DNA of 64,000 nt from Nonomuraea sediminis (GCF_018531495.1 NZ_JAHDTI010000009.1:310001-374000); one strand, 5' to 3'. Numbered from the stretch's first letter, positions 43,606-51,937 are shown. A program made the numbers and translations. Notes: a model not told the origin generated them from the letters alone.

Positions 43606-43905
43606 AGGCGGCGCCGGGTCGGCGGGGCGAGGAGCGGCGAAATCGGCGCCATGTACGGCGGCAGTGCGGGACCGTGGCGCACCTGGCACGCGGTGCCGTG
43701 CTGGCGGGGAGCAGGCGGCGCCGGGTCGGCGGGGCGTGGGCGGACGGCGGTGCCTTGTACGGCGGGTGGGACCGTGGTGCCCGGGTACGTGGCGCCGTAT
43801 CGGTGGGCAAGTGTCACCGACTCGCCGGAAGCGCCGCGTGCAGGCCCTCAGCCGAAGTGCGGCGGGCGGCCGGTGGCGGCGGCCTCGCCGTACAAGAACA
43901 TCGCG
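43606..43905. repeat. Second copy of the GC-rich dispersed element
   Basis: GTAGGCGGCGCCGGGTCGGC and a near copy 100 bases later, then a stretch ending GGGCGGCCGGTGGCGGCGGC and CTCGCCGTACAAG, parallel the right arm of the 22856-23325 inverted repeat. ORFs here are low-complexity Arg/Ala/Gly readings. From 43906 to 44068 nothing convincing is seen. Confidence 0.55.
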
Positions 43906-44068
43906 AAACTCGAGCCCGAAACCGAAGTACGGCGGGCGGCCGGGTCGAGCAGCCGCGCCTGGATGGAGCGCCGGATCTGCGGGCCCAGCCGCTGCCTGAC
44001 CTGCTCGGGCCCTCGCGCAGTGCCCCGCGCACCACGATCAGCGCGACTGCAGGGTGTCCAGTTCTTGA

Positions 44069-44824
44069 TCACTCGACATGAGTCGCATGGTAGGTGCCGG
44101 TCACGACAGTCGCGCCCAGCTCCTCGTCGAGCCGAACCTCCGCCGCCAGTCCGGCCGCGCGCACCAGCCCGGCCGCCTCGCCCGCCTGCCGTTCGCTCAT
44201 CTCCACCAGCAGGCCGCCGCCGTCGGACAGCCACGTGCCCGCCTCGGCGGCGACCCGGCGGACCAGGTCGAGCCCGTCGGCGCCGCCGTCGAGCGCGCTG
44301 CGCGGCTCGTGCTCGCGCGCCTCCGCGGGCAGCAGCGCGATCGCCTCGGTCGGGACGTACGGCGGGCTCACCACCAGCAGGTCGACGTTCCCCCTCAGCT
44401 CGCCGGGGAGTGCCTCGAACAGGTCCCCCTCGTAGACGTGCGTGAGGTTACGGCGGGCACACCGCACCGCCGCCGGGTCGATGTCCGCCGCGTACACCCG
44501 GGAGCCCGGCAGCCCCTTCGAGATCGCCAGCCCGATCGCGCCCGTCCCGCAGCACAGGTCGACGATCGTCGATCCGCCCCGGGAGACGGCCTGGGCCACG
44601 AGGAATTCGCTGCGGCGCCGGGGCACGAACACCCCCGGCTCGACCGTGATGCGCAGCCCGCAGAACTCCGCCCATCCGAGCACCTGCTCGAGCGGGAACC
44701 CCGCCACCCGCCGCTCGACCATGGCGTCGAGCTCGTCGGGACCTGTCGCGGCGGAGACGAGCAGCTCGGCCTCTTCTTCGGCGAACACGCAGCCCGCCGC
44801 CCGGAGCCTGGAAACAATCGACAT
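44069..44824 (-). CDS. Putative protein N5-glutamine methyltransferase (PrmC-related)
   Basis: 251 residues, class I SAM methyltransferase. N-terminal PrmC-like helical region, SAM site VDLCCGTGAIGLAIS, and the catalytic loop VVSPPYVPTEAIALLP, where PrmC has NPPY. The ALDGGADGLDLVRRVA and LLVEMSERQ segments match the PrmC-related subgroup distinct from housekeeping HemK. The Asn-to-Ser change in NPPY may alter the substrate. ATG at 44824. Confidence 0.82.
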   Translation of the reverse strand: MSIVSRLRAAGCVFAEEEAELLVSAATGPDELDAMVERRVAGFPLEQVLGWAEFCGLRITVEPGVFVPRRRSEFLVAQAVSRGGSTIVDLCCGTGAIGLAISKGLPGSRVYAADIDPAAVRCARRNLTHVYEGDLFEALPGELRGNVDLLVVSPPYVPTEAIALLPAEAREHEPRSALDGGADGLDLVRRVAAEAGTWLSDGGGLLVEMSERQAGEAAGLVRAAGLAAEVRLDEELGATVVTGTYHATHVE

Positions 44825-44914
44825 GGAGCGCCTTTCGATCAGGGCGCCCCCACGGGATCACCTATGCGCGGTGAGCACCCAACCACCTGTCCGAACGGAA
44901 ATGGGTCTCACCTC

Positions 44915-46003
44915 CTAGGCCGATTCCTGCAATGGCGACCAGTACTGTACCCCGTCGTCGGGCAGCAGGTGTCCGAGGCCCTCCTTGCACTGGCGCGCGA
45001 GCTCCACCGAGCGAGGCAGCATGACGCTCTCGTACGCCCGCACGGCCTCCTCCACCGTGGGCTCGCCGACCAGGGCCATGGCCAGCTCGGCGCCGTCCTG
45101 CATGGCCAGGTTCGCGCCCACGCCGAGCGGCGGCATCAGGTGGGCGGCGTCGCCCACCAGCGTCAAGGCTGGGGTCGGGTCCCACACGTGCGGCACCGGG
45201 AGCGCGTGGATCGGCCGGTGGACGAAGGGCCCGTCGTTGTCGCGCAGGAGGTCACGCAGGGTCTCGCTCCACCCGTCGTACAGTCCGAGTAGCCGGGCGC
45301 GCACGCCCTCGGTGTCGGCGAAGTCGAGCCCCAGGTCCTCGGGCACCCGCAGCGCGGCGTAGACGCGGATGTGGCCGTTGCTGTTGCGCTGGGCGAACAG
45401 CCCCTTGCCCGGCTCCTTGGCGACCATGGTCCCGTTGCCGACCAGCCGCGCGATCTCCGGATGCCGCCGGTCGGAATCGTCGAACCACGCCTCCACGAAC
45501 GTCACGCCCGTGTATTCGGGCACAGCCCCCGTCACCGCCGCGCGGACCCGGGACCAGGCCCCGTCGGCCCCCACGACCAGATCGAAGTCCCGGCTCGTCC
45601 CGTCCTCGAAGACCACCCGCCCCGGCGGCTCGACCGCGGCCACGCCGTGCCCCCACCGCACGGTCCCTTCCTCCAGCGCCTCCAGGAACAGCCCGCGCAG
45701 CTGGCCTCTGTCGATCTCCGGCCGGTCGTCGTCGGGCCAGTCGTGCCCCTCCAGGGTGCCGTCGGGCGAAAACGTCCGCCACTCCTGCCCCTCGGGCCGT
45801 GACAGCGCGCGGAACCGGTCGAGCAGCCCCGCCGTACGCAGCGCGACCTGCCCCGAATCGGCGTGCACGTCGAGCGTCCCGCCCTGGGACCGGGCTCCGG
45901 CGGACGGTTCCCCCTCGAAAACAGTGACGTCGCGGCCGTGCAACTGAAGAACGCGGGCGCAGGCCAGGCCGCCGAGGCCCGCGCCGACAATGGCGATGTT
46001 CAT
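44915..46003 (-). CDS. FAD-dependent monooxygenase (TetX/PHBH-like)
   Basis: About 362 residues. FAD-binding GXGXXG (IAIVGAGLGGLACARVLQ) at the N-terminus, the DG motif in VVGADGAWSRVR, and the GD motif TLVGDAAHLMPPLGVGANLA. Such enzymes hydroxylate aromatic or polyketide-type compounds, including tetracyclines. ATG at 46003 is used (46009 possible). Divergent from a tetR gene with a shared operator. Confidence 0.88.
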   Translation of the reverse strand: MNIAIVGAGLGGLACARVLQLHGRDVTVFEGEPSAGARSQGGTLDVHADSGQVALRTAGLLDRFRALSRPEGQEWRTFSPDGTLEGHDWPDDDRPEIDRGQLRGLFLEALEEGTVRWGHGVAAVEPPGRVVFEDGTSRDFDLVVGADGAWSRVRAAVTGAVPEYTGVTFVEAWFDDSDRRHPEIARLVGNGTMVAKEPGKGLFAQRNSNGHIRVYAALRVPEDLGLDFADTEGVRARLLGLYDGWSETLRDLLRDNDGPFVHRPIHALPVPHVWDPTPALTLVGDAAHLMPPLGVGANLAMQDGAELAMALVGEPTVEEAVRAYESVMLPRSVELARQCKEGLGHLLPDDGVQYWSPLQESA

Positions 46004-46025
46004 GCCCATCAGAGAAGCACAGTGA

Positions 46026-46056
46026 CTAAGAAAGTGCAATCGCTACACTTTTTTAG
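46026..46056. promoter_or_regulatory. TetR operator between monooxygenase and regulator
   Basis: CTAAGAAAGTG and CACTTTTTTAG pair at 10 of 11 positions around a 9-base spacer in the 82-base divergent gap. It overlaps the expected promoters of both genes. Confidence 0.65.
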
Positions 46057-46085
46057 CGAGTACGGCTTGCGGTATCGTTGGGCAC

Positions 46086-46655
46086 GTGACGGAGACGATC
46101 GGGCGCAGGGAGCGCAAGAAGGCCCAGACCCGCAAGGCCCTGGCCGACGCCGCGCTCCGCCTCTTCCTCGAGCGAGGCTTCGACCAGGTGGGCGTCAAGG
46201 ACGTGGCGGAGGCCGCGGACGTCTCGCTCACCACGCTCTTCAAGCACTTCCCCAGCAAGGAAGCGCTCGTCTTCGATCAGGAGTCGGACATCGAATCCGC
46301 CCTGGTCACCGCCGTCCACGATCGGCCCGCGGGCTGGTCGATCCCTCGCGCGCTCGGCGAGCACATCCTCCGCTCAACGGCGAGCGTCGAGACTCCGGAG
46401 ATGGCGAGCTTCATCCGCCTCATCCAGGAAACTCCTGCCCTGCGGGAGTATGCCCGCAGAATGTGGATGCGCCACGAAACGGCCCTCGCCCACGCCATCG
46501 CCCGGGAGACCGGCGCCCCTGAGGACGACATCACCTGCGCGGCCCTGGCCCGCTTCATCCTCGACGCCCGCGACCTGATCCACCGCTCCCCGAACCCCCG
46601 CCAGGCTGCCGACCGGATCATCAGCCTGCTGGAATCCGGTCATGAGGGTGGTTGA
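46086..46655 (+). CDS. TetR-family regulator
   Basis: 189 residues. N-terminal HTH (VGVKDVAEAADVSLTTLFKH, about 36-55) and a C-terminal all-helical domain. Start GTG at 46086. It likely represses the divergent monooxygenase through the palindrome between them. A decayed copy of part of its C-terminal coding sequence occurs at about 51685-51825. Its last codons overlap the end of the next, convergent tetR by 16 bases. Confidence 0.9.
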   Translation: MTETIGRRERKKAQTRKALADAALRLFLERGFDQVGVKDVAEAADVSLTTLFKHFPSKEALVFDQESDIESALVTAVHDRPAGWSIPRALGEHILRSTASVETPEMASFIRLIQETPALREYARRMWMRHETALAHAIARETGAPEDDITCAALARFILDARDLIHRSPNPRQAADRIISLLESGHEGG

Positions 46656-47239
46656 CACCTGAGCCCGCCGATGACGAGCGAGAAGAGATGCTCGCGCCGG
46701 GCCGCGACGGAGGGGGCCTGATCGGCGATCCAGCCGACGGCGCTGATGAGTGCGAACAGGTCGGTCCCATCGACGTCGGGGCGGATGTATCCGGCGTCCT
46801 GGGCGTTCCTGAGCAGGCGGGCGCCGGCTTGTCGCATGGCCAGGCATGACGCGTGCAAGGACGAGTTCTCGTCGTCGAGTGTCGCGATCATCGATGCCGC
46901 AAGGCCCCGATAGGCAGAGGCACCGACCATGAAGTCACCGAGCCACTCCATCAGGGCGTCCTGGGGCGAGTGGGTGGTCTCCAGCGAGGCGGCTTTCTCG
47001 GCGAGACGATCGAATCTCTGGCCGAGCAGCGCTTCGAGCAGTTCGTCGCGGGTGGGGAAGTGGCGATAGAGGGTCCCCAGGCCGACGCCGGCGCGGCGGG
47101 CGATGTCGCGGAGCGAGGCCTGGGTCCCCTGTTCGGCGACCACGATCCGTGCCACCTCGAGGATTCGGGCGCGGTTGCGCTGCGCGTCGACGCGCTGGGC
47201 GCGTGCCGTTCGAGTGGCGGGCGCCGGCTTCTCCGTCAC
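46640..47239 (-). CDS. TetR-family regulator of the quinone reductase
   Basis: 199 residues. HTH ASLRDIARRAGVGLGTLYRH (about 40-60) and a C-terminal ligand domain ending LFSLVIGGLRC, the usual SbtR-like subgroup. GTG at 47239 begins TEKPAP; longer readings run through the operator. Divergent from the NADP-dependent oxidoreductase, which it likely represses through two palindromes. Confidence 0.9.
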   Translation of the reverse strand: MTEKPAPATRTARAQRVDAQRNRARILEVARIVVAEQGTQASLRDIARRAGVGLGTLYRHFPTRDELLEALLGQRFDRLAEKAASLETTHSPQDALMEWLGDFMVGASAYRGLAASMIATLDDENSSLHASCLAMRQAGARLLRNAQDAGYIRPDVDGTDLFALISAVGWIADQAPSVAARREHLFSLVIGGLRCQPPS

Positions 47240-47255
47240 GGGACCATCCTGAGCC

Positions 47256-47303
47256 TTGACAATCGGAGCAGTGCTCCGCTTATTATTCCGGAACACTGCT
47301 CCG
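47256..47303 (+). promoter_or_regulatory. Promoter with twin operators for the oxidoreductase
   Basis: TTGACA (47256-47261) and TATTAT (47281-47286, 19-base spacer) form a promoter. Palindromes GGAGCAGTGCTCC (47265-47277) and GGAACACTGCTCC (47290-47302) lie within and after it, centres 25 bp apart. Their outer halves also form a 10-bp inverted repeat. This fits TetR repression by two dimers. Confidence 0.7.
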
Positions 47304-47328
47304 CATATTACTCGAAGAGGTGACAGCC

Positions 47329-48315
47329 ATGCGGAAACCAACGATGACGGCCGTACGCGTGCACGCGTTCGGCGGCCCTGACGCCCTGGTGTACGAGGAG
47401 GTCCCGCTCCCCGAACCAGAGCCGGACGAGGTGCTGGTCCAGGTGCACGCGGCCTGCCTGAATCCGCCCGACTGGTACGCCCGCACGGGGTTCGCGAACA
47501 TTCCTGAAGCGATGCGGCCGTCGTTGCGCCTGCCGTTCACCCCGGGCTCGGACGTCTCGGGCGTCGTCGCCGCCGTCGGCTCGGCGGTCACCGAGTGGCG
47601 CGAAGGCGATCCCGTCTTCGGGCTGGTGCGCTTTCCCCAGCTGAACAACGGCGGCAAGGGCTACGCCGAGTACACCACCGCGCCCGCCTCGCACCTCGCG
47701 CGCAAGCCCGCCGGAATCGACCACATCCAAGCCGCCGGCGTGCCGATGGCGGCGCTGACCGCCTACCAGTACCTGTTCGACCACGTGCGACTCGAACGCG
47801 ACAAGACCGTCCTGGTCAACGGCGCCGCCGGGGGCGTCGGCCACTTCCTGGTGCAGCTCGCCAAGACTGCGAACGCGCACGTCATCGGTGTCGCCTCCGG
47901 GCGCCATGAAGCGTTCCTGCGAGACCTCGGCGTCGACCGGTTCGTCGACTACACCGCCACCGCCGTCGAGGAGGAGGTACGCGACGTCGACCACCTCTTC
48001 GACACGGTCGGGGGCCCGCACGCGTACCGGCTCCTCCCGGTGGTCAAGCCGGGCGGCACGATCAGCCCGGTCTTCTACGGCGAATACCACCGGGAACGCG
48101 CGGCCGAGCTGGGCATCACCTTCAAGTCAGGCCAGGTTCATTCCGATGGACCGCAGATGGCCGAGCTGGCTCGCTTGATCGACGCGGGCCGGCTACGCGT
48201 CGGGATCGACAGCGTCTTCCCGCTCACAGACGCACCGAAGGCCCACGAACGCGCCGAACAAGGCCACATCCAGGGCAAAATCATCCTCCGAGTCATCGAC
48301 GACCAGACCACGTAA
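47329..48315 (+). CDS. NADP-dependent zinc-less alcohol dehydrogenase/quinone reductase
   Basis: 328 residues of the MDR quinone-oxidoreductase class. GroES-like N-terminal half (ACLNPPDWYARTGF) and a Rossmann half with VLVNGAAGGVGHFLVQLAK. No zinc ligands. Reduces quinones or enones with NADPH. ATG at 47329 is preferred: GAAGAGG lies 6-9 bases upstream, whereas the GTG at 47320 would be inside it. Confidence 0.9.
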   Translation: MRKPTMTAVRVHAFGGPDALVYEEVPLPEPEPDEVLVQVHAACLNPPDWYARTGFANIPEAMRPSLRLPFTPGSDVSGVVAAVGSAVTEWREGDPVFGLVRFPQLNNGGKGYAEYTTAPASHLARKPAGIDHIQAAGVPMAALTAYQYLFDHVRLERDKTVLVNGAAGGVGHFLVQLAKTANAHVIGVASGRHEAFLRDLGVDRFVDYTATAVEEEVRDVDHLFDTVGGPHAYRLLPVVKPGGTISPVFYGEYHRERAAELGITFKSGQVHSDGPQMAELARLIDAGRLRVGIDSVFPLTDAPKAHERAEQGHIQGKIILRVIDDQTT

Positions 48316-48352
48316 CCGAAAGCCCCTCTGGCCACCGACCAAGCCAAGCCTT

Positions 48353-48627
48353 GAGCACCGGACCGCGTCCACTTTCTCCCACACGAGCGCAGACGCCGTT
48401 CCCACCCCCCACCAGCACGGACACCGTCCGCGCCCTCCCACAGGAGCACGACGGACACCTTCCGTGTCTTCGGCAAGAGCACGGACCGCGCTCCCCTCTC
48501 CCACACGAGCACACACGGCGTGCGCACCCCCAACCCGAGCACGGACCGAGTTCGTGTCCCCCGCACGAGTACCGGACTCCGTTCGTACTTCCCGCACAAG
48601 CACGGACGCACGGAGACCTCGCATCGG
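48353..48627. repeat. About nine tandem ~30-bp repeats
   Basis: Units begin (G/A)AGCACGGAC or a close variant (GAGCACCGGAC, GAGCACACACG, GAGTACCGGAC) and end in a pyrimidine-rich CTCCCACAC-like stretch. The spacing is close to 30 bases throughout, a multiple of three, so repeated 10-residue readings exist on both strands, but none has a convincing start or end. It fills the gap between the convergent oxidoreductase and LLM genes. Confidence 0.7.
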
Positions 48628-48639
48628 GCCTACTGATGG

Positions 48640-49554
48640 TCACTCGGTGCCCGGGAGCCTGAGAGCGCGTACGACGTCGAGGGTTCGGGTCCGGTCCTGT
48701 TCGTTCCCGGCCGGGCTCACCAGGAAGTCAGTGGCGCCCGCGTCCGCGAATCGGGTGAGCTCCTTCTCCACCGTGCGTTCGTCCCCGGCGATGACCGTTT
48801 CGTGGAGGCCGGACAGGCCCTGCAGTTCCAGCATGGCGCGGTAGCTGGCGAACCCGGCCGCGAAGCCCAACTGCTCGGCGACCTGCCGCCGGACACCCTC
48901 CGGATCGGCGGTCACCGCGACCAGGGCCGAGGCCACGATGCGGGGCGCGGGACGGCCCGCCGCGCGCGCGGCCTCGGTGATGCGCGGCACGATGTGCTCG
49001 GCGATGGCCGCGGCGCCCGTCCAGGTGGTGACCGTACCGTCGGCCAGTTCCCCGGCGATGCGCAGCATGGCGGGGCCGAGCGCCGACAGCAGGACGGGCG
49101 GCGGGGTGGCGCCGGGCACCTCGACCTGCCCGGCGACCGACAGCGTCTCGCCTCGGTACTCTGTCGGCTCACCGCGCAGCAGGGGCACCAGCGCGGTGAG
49201 ATATTCGCGGGTGTGCCGGGCCGGGCGCTCGTACGGCAGGCCGTACGAGCCCTCGATGATCTGCCGATGACTGGGCCCGATGCCGAGGGTGAACCTGTTC
49301 CCGCTGATCACCTGAGCCGTCAGGGCCTGCACCGCCAGCGCGAGCGGGTGGCGCGGATATGTCTGGACGACGGCCGTCCCGACCTCGATGCCCGCGACCT
49401 CTCGCGCGCCGAGTCCCGCCACGGCGATCGCGTCCAGCGATGTGAGCTGGCTGAGAAAGACGCTGGCGAACCCCATGTCGGCAGCGGCGCGGGCCCTGCC
49501 CAGAAGGGTGTCCAGATCCGTGCCGAGGGTGTTGAGGTAGACGCCGACGCGCAT
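48640..49554 (-). CDS. LLM-class F420-dependent oxidoreductase
   Basis: 304 residues, luciferase-like TIM barrel. Recognisable segments are GTAVVQTYPRHPLALAVQAL, the FTLGIGPSHRQIIEG turn, and PPVLLSALGPAMLRIAGE with DGTVTTWTG, as in mycobacterial F420-dependent enzymes. Substrate unknown. Divergent from tetR at 49647, with a perfect 21-bp palindrome just upstream of its start. Confidence 0.88.
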   Translation of the reverse strand: MRVGVYLNTLGTDLDTLLGRARAAADMGFASVFLSQLTSLDAIAVAGLGAREVAGIEVGTAVVQTYPRHPLALAVQALTAQVISGNRFTLGIGPSHRQIIEGSYGLPYERPARHTREYLTALVPLLRGEPTEYRGETLSVAGQVEVPGATPPPVLLSALGPAMLRIAGELADGTVTTWTGAAAIAEHIVPRITEAARAAGRPAPRIVASALVAVTADPEGVRRQVAEQLGFAAGFASYRAMLELQGLSGLHETVIAGDERTVEKELTRFADAGATDFLVSPAGNEQDRTRTLDVVRALRLPGTE

Positions 49555-49569
49555 GATGCCCTCCTAACA

Positions 49570-49590
49570 TGAAGCGGACCTTCCGCTTCA
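49570..49590. promoter_or_regulatory. Perfect 21-bp palindrome, TetR operator
   Basis: TGAAGCGGA-CCT-TCCGCTTCA, 16-36 bases upstream of the LLM start codon, in the gap shared with the divergent tetR. Confidence 0.7.
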
Positions 49591-49646
49591 GATTCCGCAG
49601 GGTACAGTAACCTGAATCTCGGATTCCGGATAGAGGGGCGGACACC

Positions 49647-50213
49647 ATGCGAGCCGACGCCCGGCGCAACCGCGAGCGCATTGTCGGCGCGGCACTCGAC
49701 CTGTTCGCCGAGCACGGGGCGGGCGTGTCGATGGAGGAGATCGCCCAGGCCGCCGGCCTCGGCGTGGGCACGCTGTACCGGCACTTCCGCGACCGTCGCG
49801 CCCTGGTGGAGGACATCGCGGTGACCACGCTGACGGCCCTGCGCGACCACCTGCGCACCGGCGCCGCCGAACGTGTCCCGCGCTGGGAAGTGCTGCTCGA
49901 GCTGGTGCGCTACTGCGCCGGACAGCCCCTGGCCCTGCTCACCTCGCTCACCGACGCCGCACCCACGTCCGAGACCCGCCTGCGGCTGACCGCCGAGATC
50001 GACACCCTGCTCGCCGACCTCGTCGAGCAAGCCCAACGGGAGGGCAGCCTGCGCCGCGACCTGACACCCGGGCAGGTCGTAGACCTGCTCAACGTGGCGA
50101 TCTGCCGCCCGGGAGCACGCGCCGACGACCCCCTCACCACAGTCCTCCTGGACGGCCTCAACTCCCGAACCCCCACCCCCGACGACGATCCAGTCCACAA
50201 CCTACGGAACTAG
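49647..50213 (+). CDS. TetR-family regulator
   Basis: 188 residues. HTH VSMEEIAQAAGLGVGTLYRH (about 28-47), then a SbtR-like ligand domain (LLADLVEQAQREGSLRRDL). ATG at 49647 follows GAGGGGCGG. It most likely represses the divergent LLM oxidoreductase through the palindrome at 49570-49590. Confidence 0.9.
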   Translation: MRADARRNRERIVGAALDLFAEHGAGVSMEEIAQAAGLGVGTLYRHFRDRRALVEDIAVTTLTALRDHLRTGAAERVPRWEVLLELVRYCAGQPLALLTSLTDAAPTSETRLRLTAEIDTLLADLVEQAQREGSLRRDLTPGQVVDLLNVAICRPGARADDPLTTVLLDGLNSRTPTPDDDPVHNLRN

Positions 50214-50664
50214 GCCTACCGGGAGACGGCCGTCATGCTCGCCCGGGCCTTCCTCGCCGTGACCCGTACCGCCCTCGGCGCCAGACCCGCCCCACCGGCC
50301 CGCTCATCGAGATCTCCACAAACGAGATCCCCCGACTTTTTGCCCTGCTGACCCGGCCCTTTCGCCCTGCCGACCCGGCCACCCACCAGCCGGCCCCACA
50401 TCCTGCACTGGTCACGCCGGCGACGACGCCATCAAGCCCGCGCCCGGCGAAGTCACTACCAGCGACAACAGCTCAAAGATCGATAAGTCCGGCTGGAGTA
50501 CTGACCAGCCCAAAGACGGCCAAGGGCTGGTCTTGTGCGCGGTTCGCGGTTGCGAAGCTGGAGCGACCGGATCCTGCGGAAAGGAGTTCACCCGGGAACG
50601 GCGATGAGTTTCGCGGTGGTCGCCAGTCTGTATCGCCGACCCCGAACAACCCCGGTATCTCCAT
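50214..50664. other. Non-coding stretch with a 9-bp hairpin
   Basis: No credible gene. At 50503-50532 GACCAGCCC and GGGCTGGTC form a perfect hairpin with a 12-base loop but no U-tract. The flanks read as degraded, Arg/Pro-rich frames and may be old coding debris. Confidence 0.4.
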
Positions 50665-50685
50665 CGACACGAGCCGCTCGTGTCG
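50665..50685. promoter_or_regulatory. Perfect 21-bp palindrome upstream of the RibD_C gene
   Basis: CGACACGAG-CCG-CTCGTGTCG lies 25-45 bases before the start codon. It looks like a dimeric-repressor operator; no dedicated regulator is adjacent, the nearest being the tetR at 49647. Confidence 0.55.
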
Positions 50686-50709
50686 TCCCTCCCTGGAAGG
50701 AGACAGGAC

Positions 50710-51252
50710 ATGGCCTCACTGGTTCTGAAGATGTCGGTCTCGCTCGACGGTTATGTCGCATCACTCGACGGGAGCGGCGACTGGATCGCCGCGGGAAGCT
50801 CCGATGACACTCTCAGTTGGTCTGTCCAGACCGTGAGCAACGCCGGCGCGCATCTCATGGGAGCCACCACGTACGCGGTGCTGGCCGCCCACTACCCCAA
50901 CGACTCCGGGCCGTTCGCCAAGCCGATGAACGACATCCCGAAGGTCGTGTTCTCGAACTCGCTCACCTCCGCCGACTGGGACGAGACGACGATCGCCGCC
51001 GGAGAACTGGCCGAATCCATCAAGCGGCTCAAGCAGGAGCGCTCCGACGGCTACCTGCTCGCCCACGGCGGGGCACGGTTCGCCCGGTCGCTGGTCGAGA
51101 CCGGCTTGATCGACGAATACCGCCTTCTCGTCCACCCGGTCGTCCTCGGCGGGGGCGAGCGAATCTTCCCGGCGCCGCTGACCCTCGAGCCGAAAAGCAC
51201 GACCGTCTTCAGCGGCGGAGCCGTCGCCCATGTCTTCAAGGCACAGCCGTGA
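50710..51252 (+). CDS. Dihydrofolate-reductase-like (RibD C-terminal) protein
   Basis: 180 residues. VLKMSVSLDGYVASLDGSGD at the start, LMGATTYAVLAAHYP, then LLAHGGARFARSLVETGLID and HPVVLGGGERIF: the RibD_C/YwjB-type reductase fold using NADPH. Not a true folate enzyme by motif; substrate unknown. ATG at 50710 has AAGGAGA upstream. An imperfect hairpin at 51279-51319 follows as a possible terminator. Confidence 0.88.
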   Translation: MASLVLKMSVSLDGYVASLDGSGDWIAAGSSDDTLSWSVQTVSNAGAHLMGATTYAVLAAHYPNDSGPFAKPMNDIPKVVFSNSLTSADWDETTIAAGELAESIKRLKQERSDGYLLAHGGARFARSLVETGLIDEYRLLVHPVVLGGGERIFPAPLTLEPKSTTVFSGGAVAHVFKAQP

Positions 51253-51278
51253 TCGAGCCCGATCGGTGACCCCCAAAG

Positions 51279-51319
51279 AACCGGGCCCTGACCAGCCGAA
51301 AGGCGATCAGGCTCCGGTT
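51279..51319 (+). terminator. Hairpin after the RibD_C gene
   Basis: AACCGG-GC-CCTGA pairs with TCAGG-CT-CCGGTT around a 14-base loop, 27 bases after the stop. No U-tract, so termination efficiency is uncertain. Confidence 0.5.
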
Positions 51320-51684
51320 CTGCGTATCCGGCCGGTGGCAACTCCCGCGGCGGCCTGAACCCGTCGCCGGTTCTCCGTCCGACTGACCAGCAGGATCCTC
51401 GACGAAATTCCTGCGCTGCTGGTATCGCGCCCGCTGGCTTAGTCGCCTTCCAAGACCCGCACGGGATCAGCGGCGAGGAACGGATGTTGCCAAGGCGACC
51501 GTCTCAGGTTCGCCGATTCCCTCTTCTGCGCGTGGGGCCATCCTCGCGCCGGGCGCGTCCGGTCCCGCCGTGAACAGTGCGGCCAGATATTCGATGACCT
51601 GGTTTGTGCTCTCACTGCTGACGGGCTCGCGACGTAGGACGCTGAAGCGGGCGGCCAGTGACGCGCGAGCGGAGCGAGCCCCTT
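51320..51684. other. Degenerate stretch without an intact gene
   Basis: A minus-strand frame (51467 to ~51660) reads VLRREPVSSESTNQVIEYLA and then a tail ending TSVPRR, which looks protein-like but has no plausible start. It may be the end of a lost gene. The word GCGAGCGGAGCGAGC at 51664-51678 also occurs near 57167. Confidence 0.35.
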
Positions 51685-51825
51685 GCCTCGTCCAGGGAAC
51701 CCCCGCCCTGCAGGAGTACGCCCGCAGCACGCCATGTAACGGCCCTCGCCCGAAAGACCAACGCCCCAGAGGACGACATCACCTGCGCGGCCCCTTGCTC
51801 GCTTCATCCTCGACGCCCGCCCTCG
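51685..51825 (+). pseudogene. Decayed partial copy of a TetR gene
   Basis: This stretch is clearly homologous to 46425-46573, inside the tetR gene at 46086: shared blocks include CCCTGC(A/G)GGAGTA(C/T)GCCCGCAG, ACGGCCCTCGCC and GAGGACGACATCACCTGCGC. Small deletions and a stop (TGTAA) disrupt the frame. It is a broken duplicate of the C-terminal domain. Confidence 0.75.
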
Positions 51826-51937
51826 GCGGTGTGGCAGCGCCCACGGGTGTCGCCGACAGTGGCGAGGCAGGAATCAACGCCTGGTTCGGACGCGGCCCTG
51901 GGACGCCCCGGGAGCAGCGTCGAGCCTTCGTACCGGC

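Noticed and set aside
43848..44234. Minus-strand frame containing a helix-like stretch GPEQVRQRLGPQIRRSIQAR
   Set aside because: It looks briefly protein-like, but overlaps the methyltransferase gene out of frame and has no start; perhaps an old fragment.
48138..48611. Minus-strand frames through the 30-bp tandem repeats
   Set aside because: Several frames are open because the repeat period is a multiple of three; none has a convincing start or ribosome site, and they overlap the oxidoreductase end.
48353..48627. Possible CRISPR array
   Set aside because: No alternation of identical repeats and unique spacers; whole units drift together.
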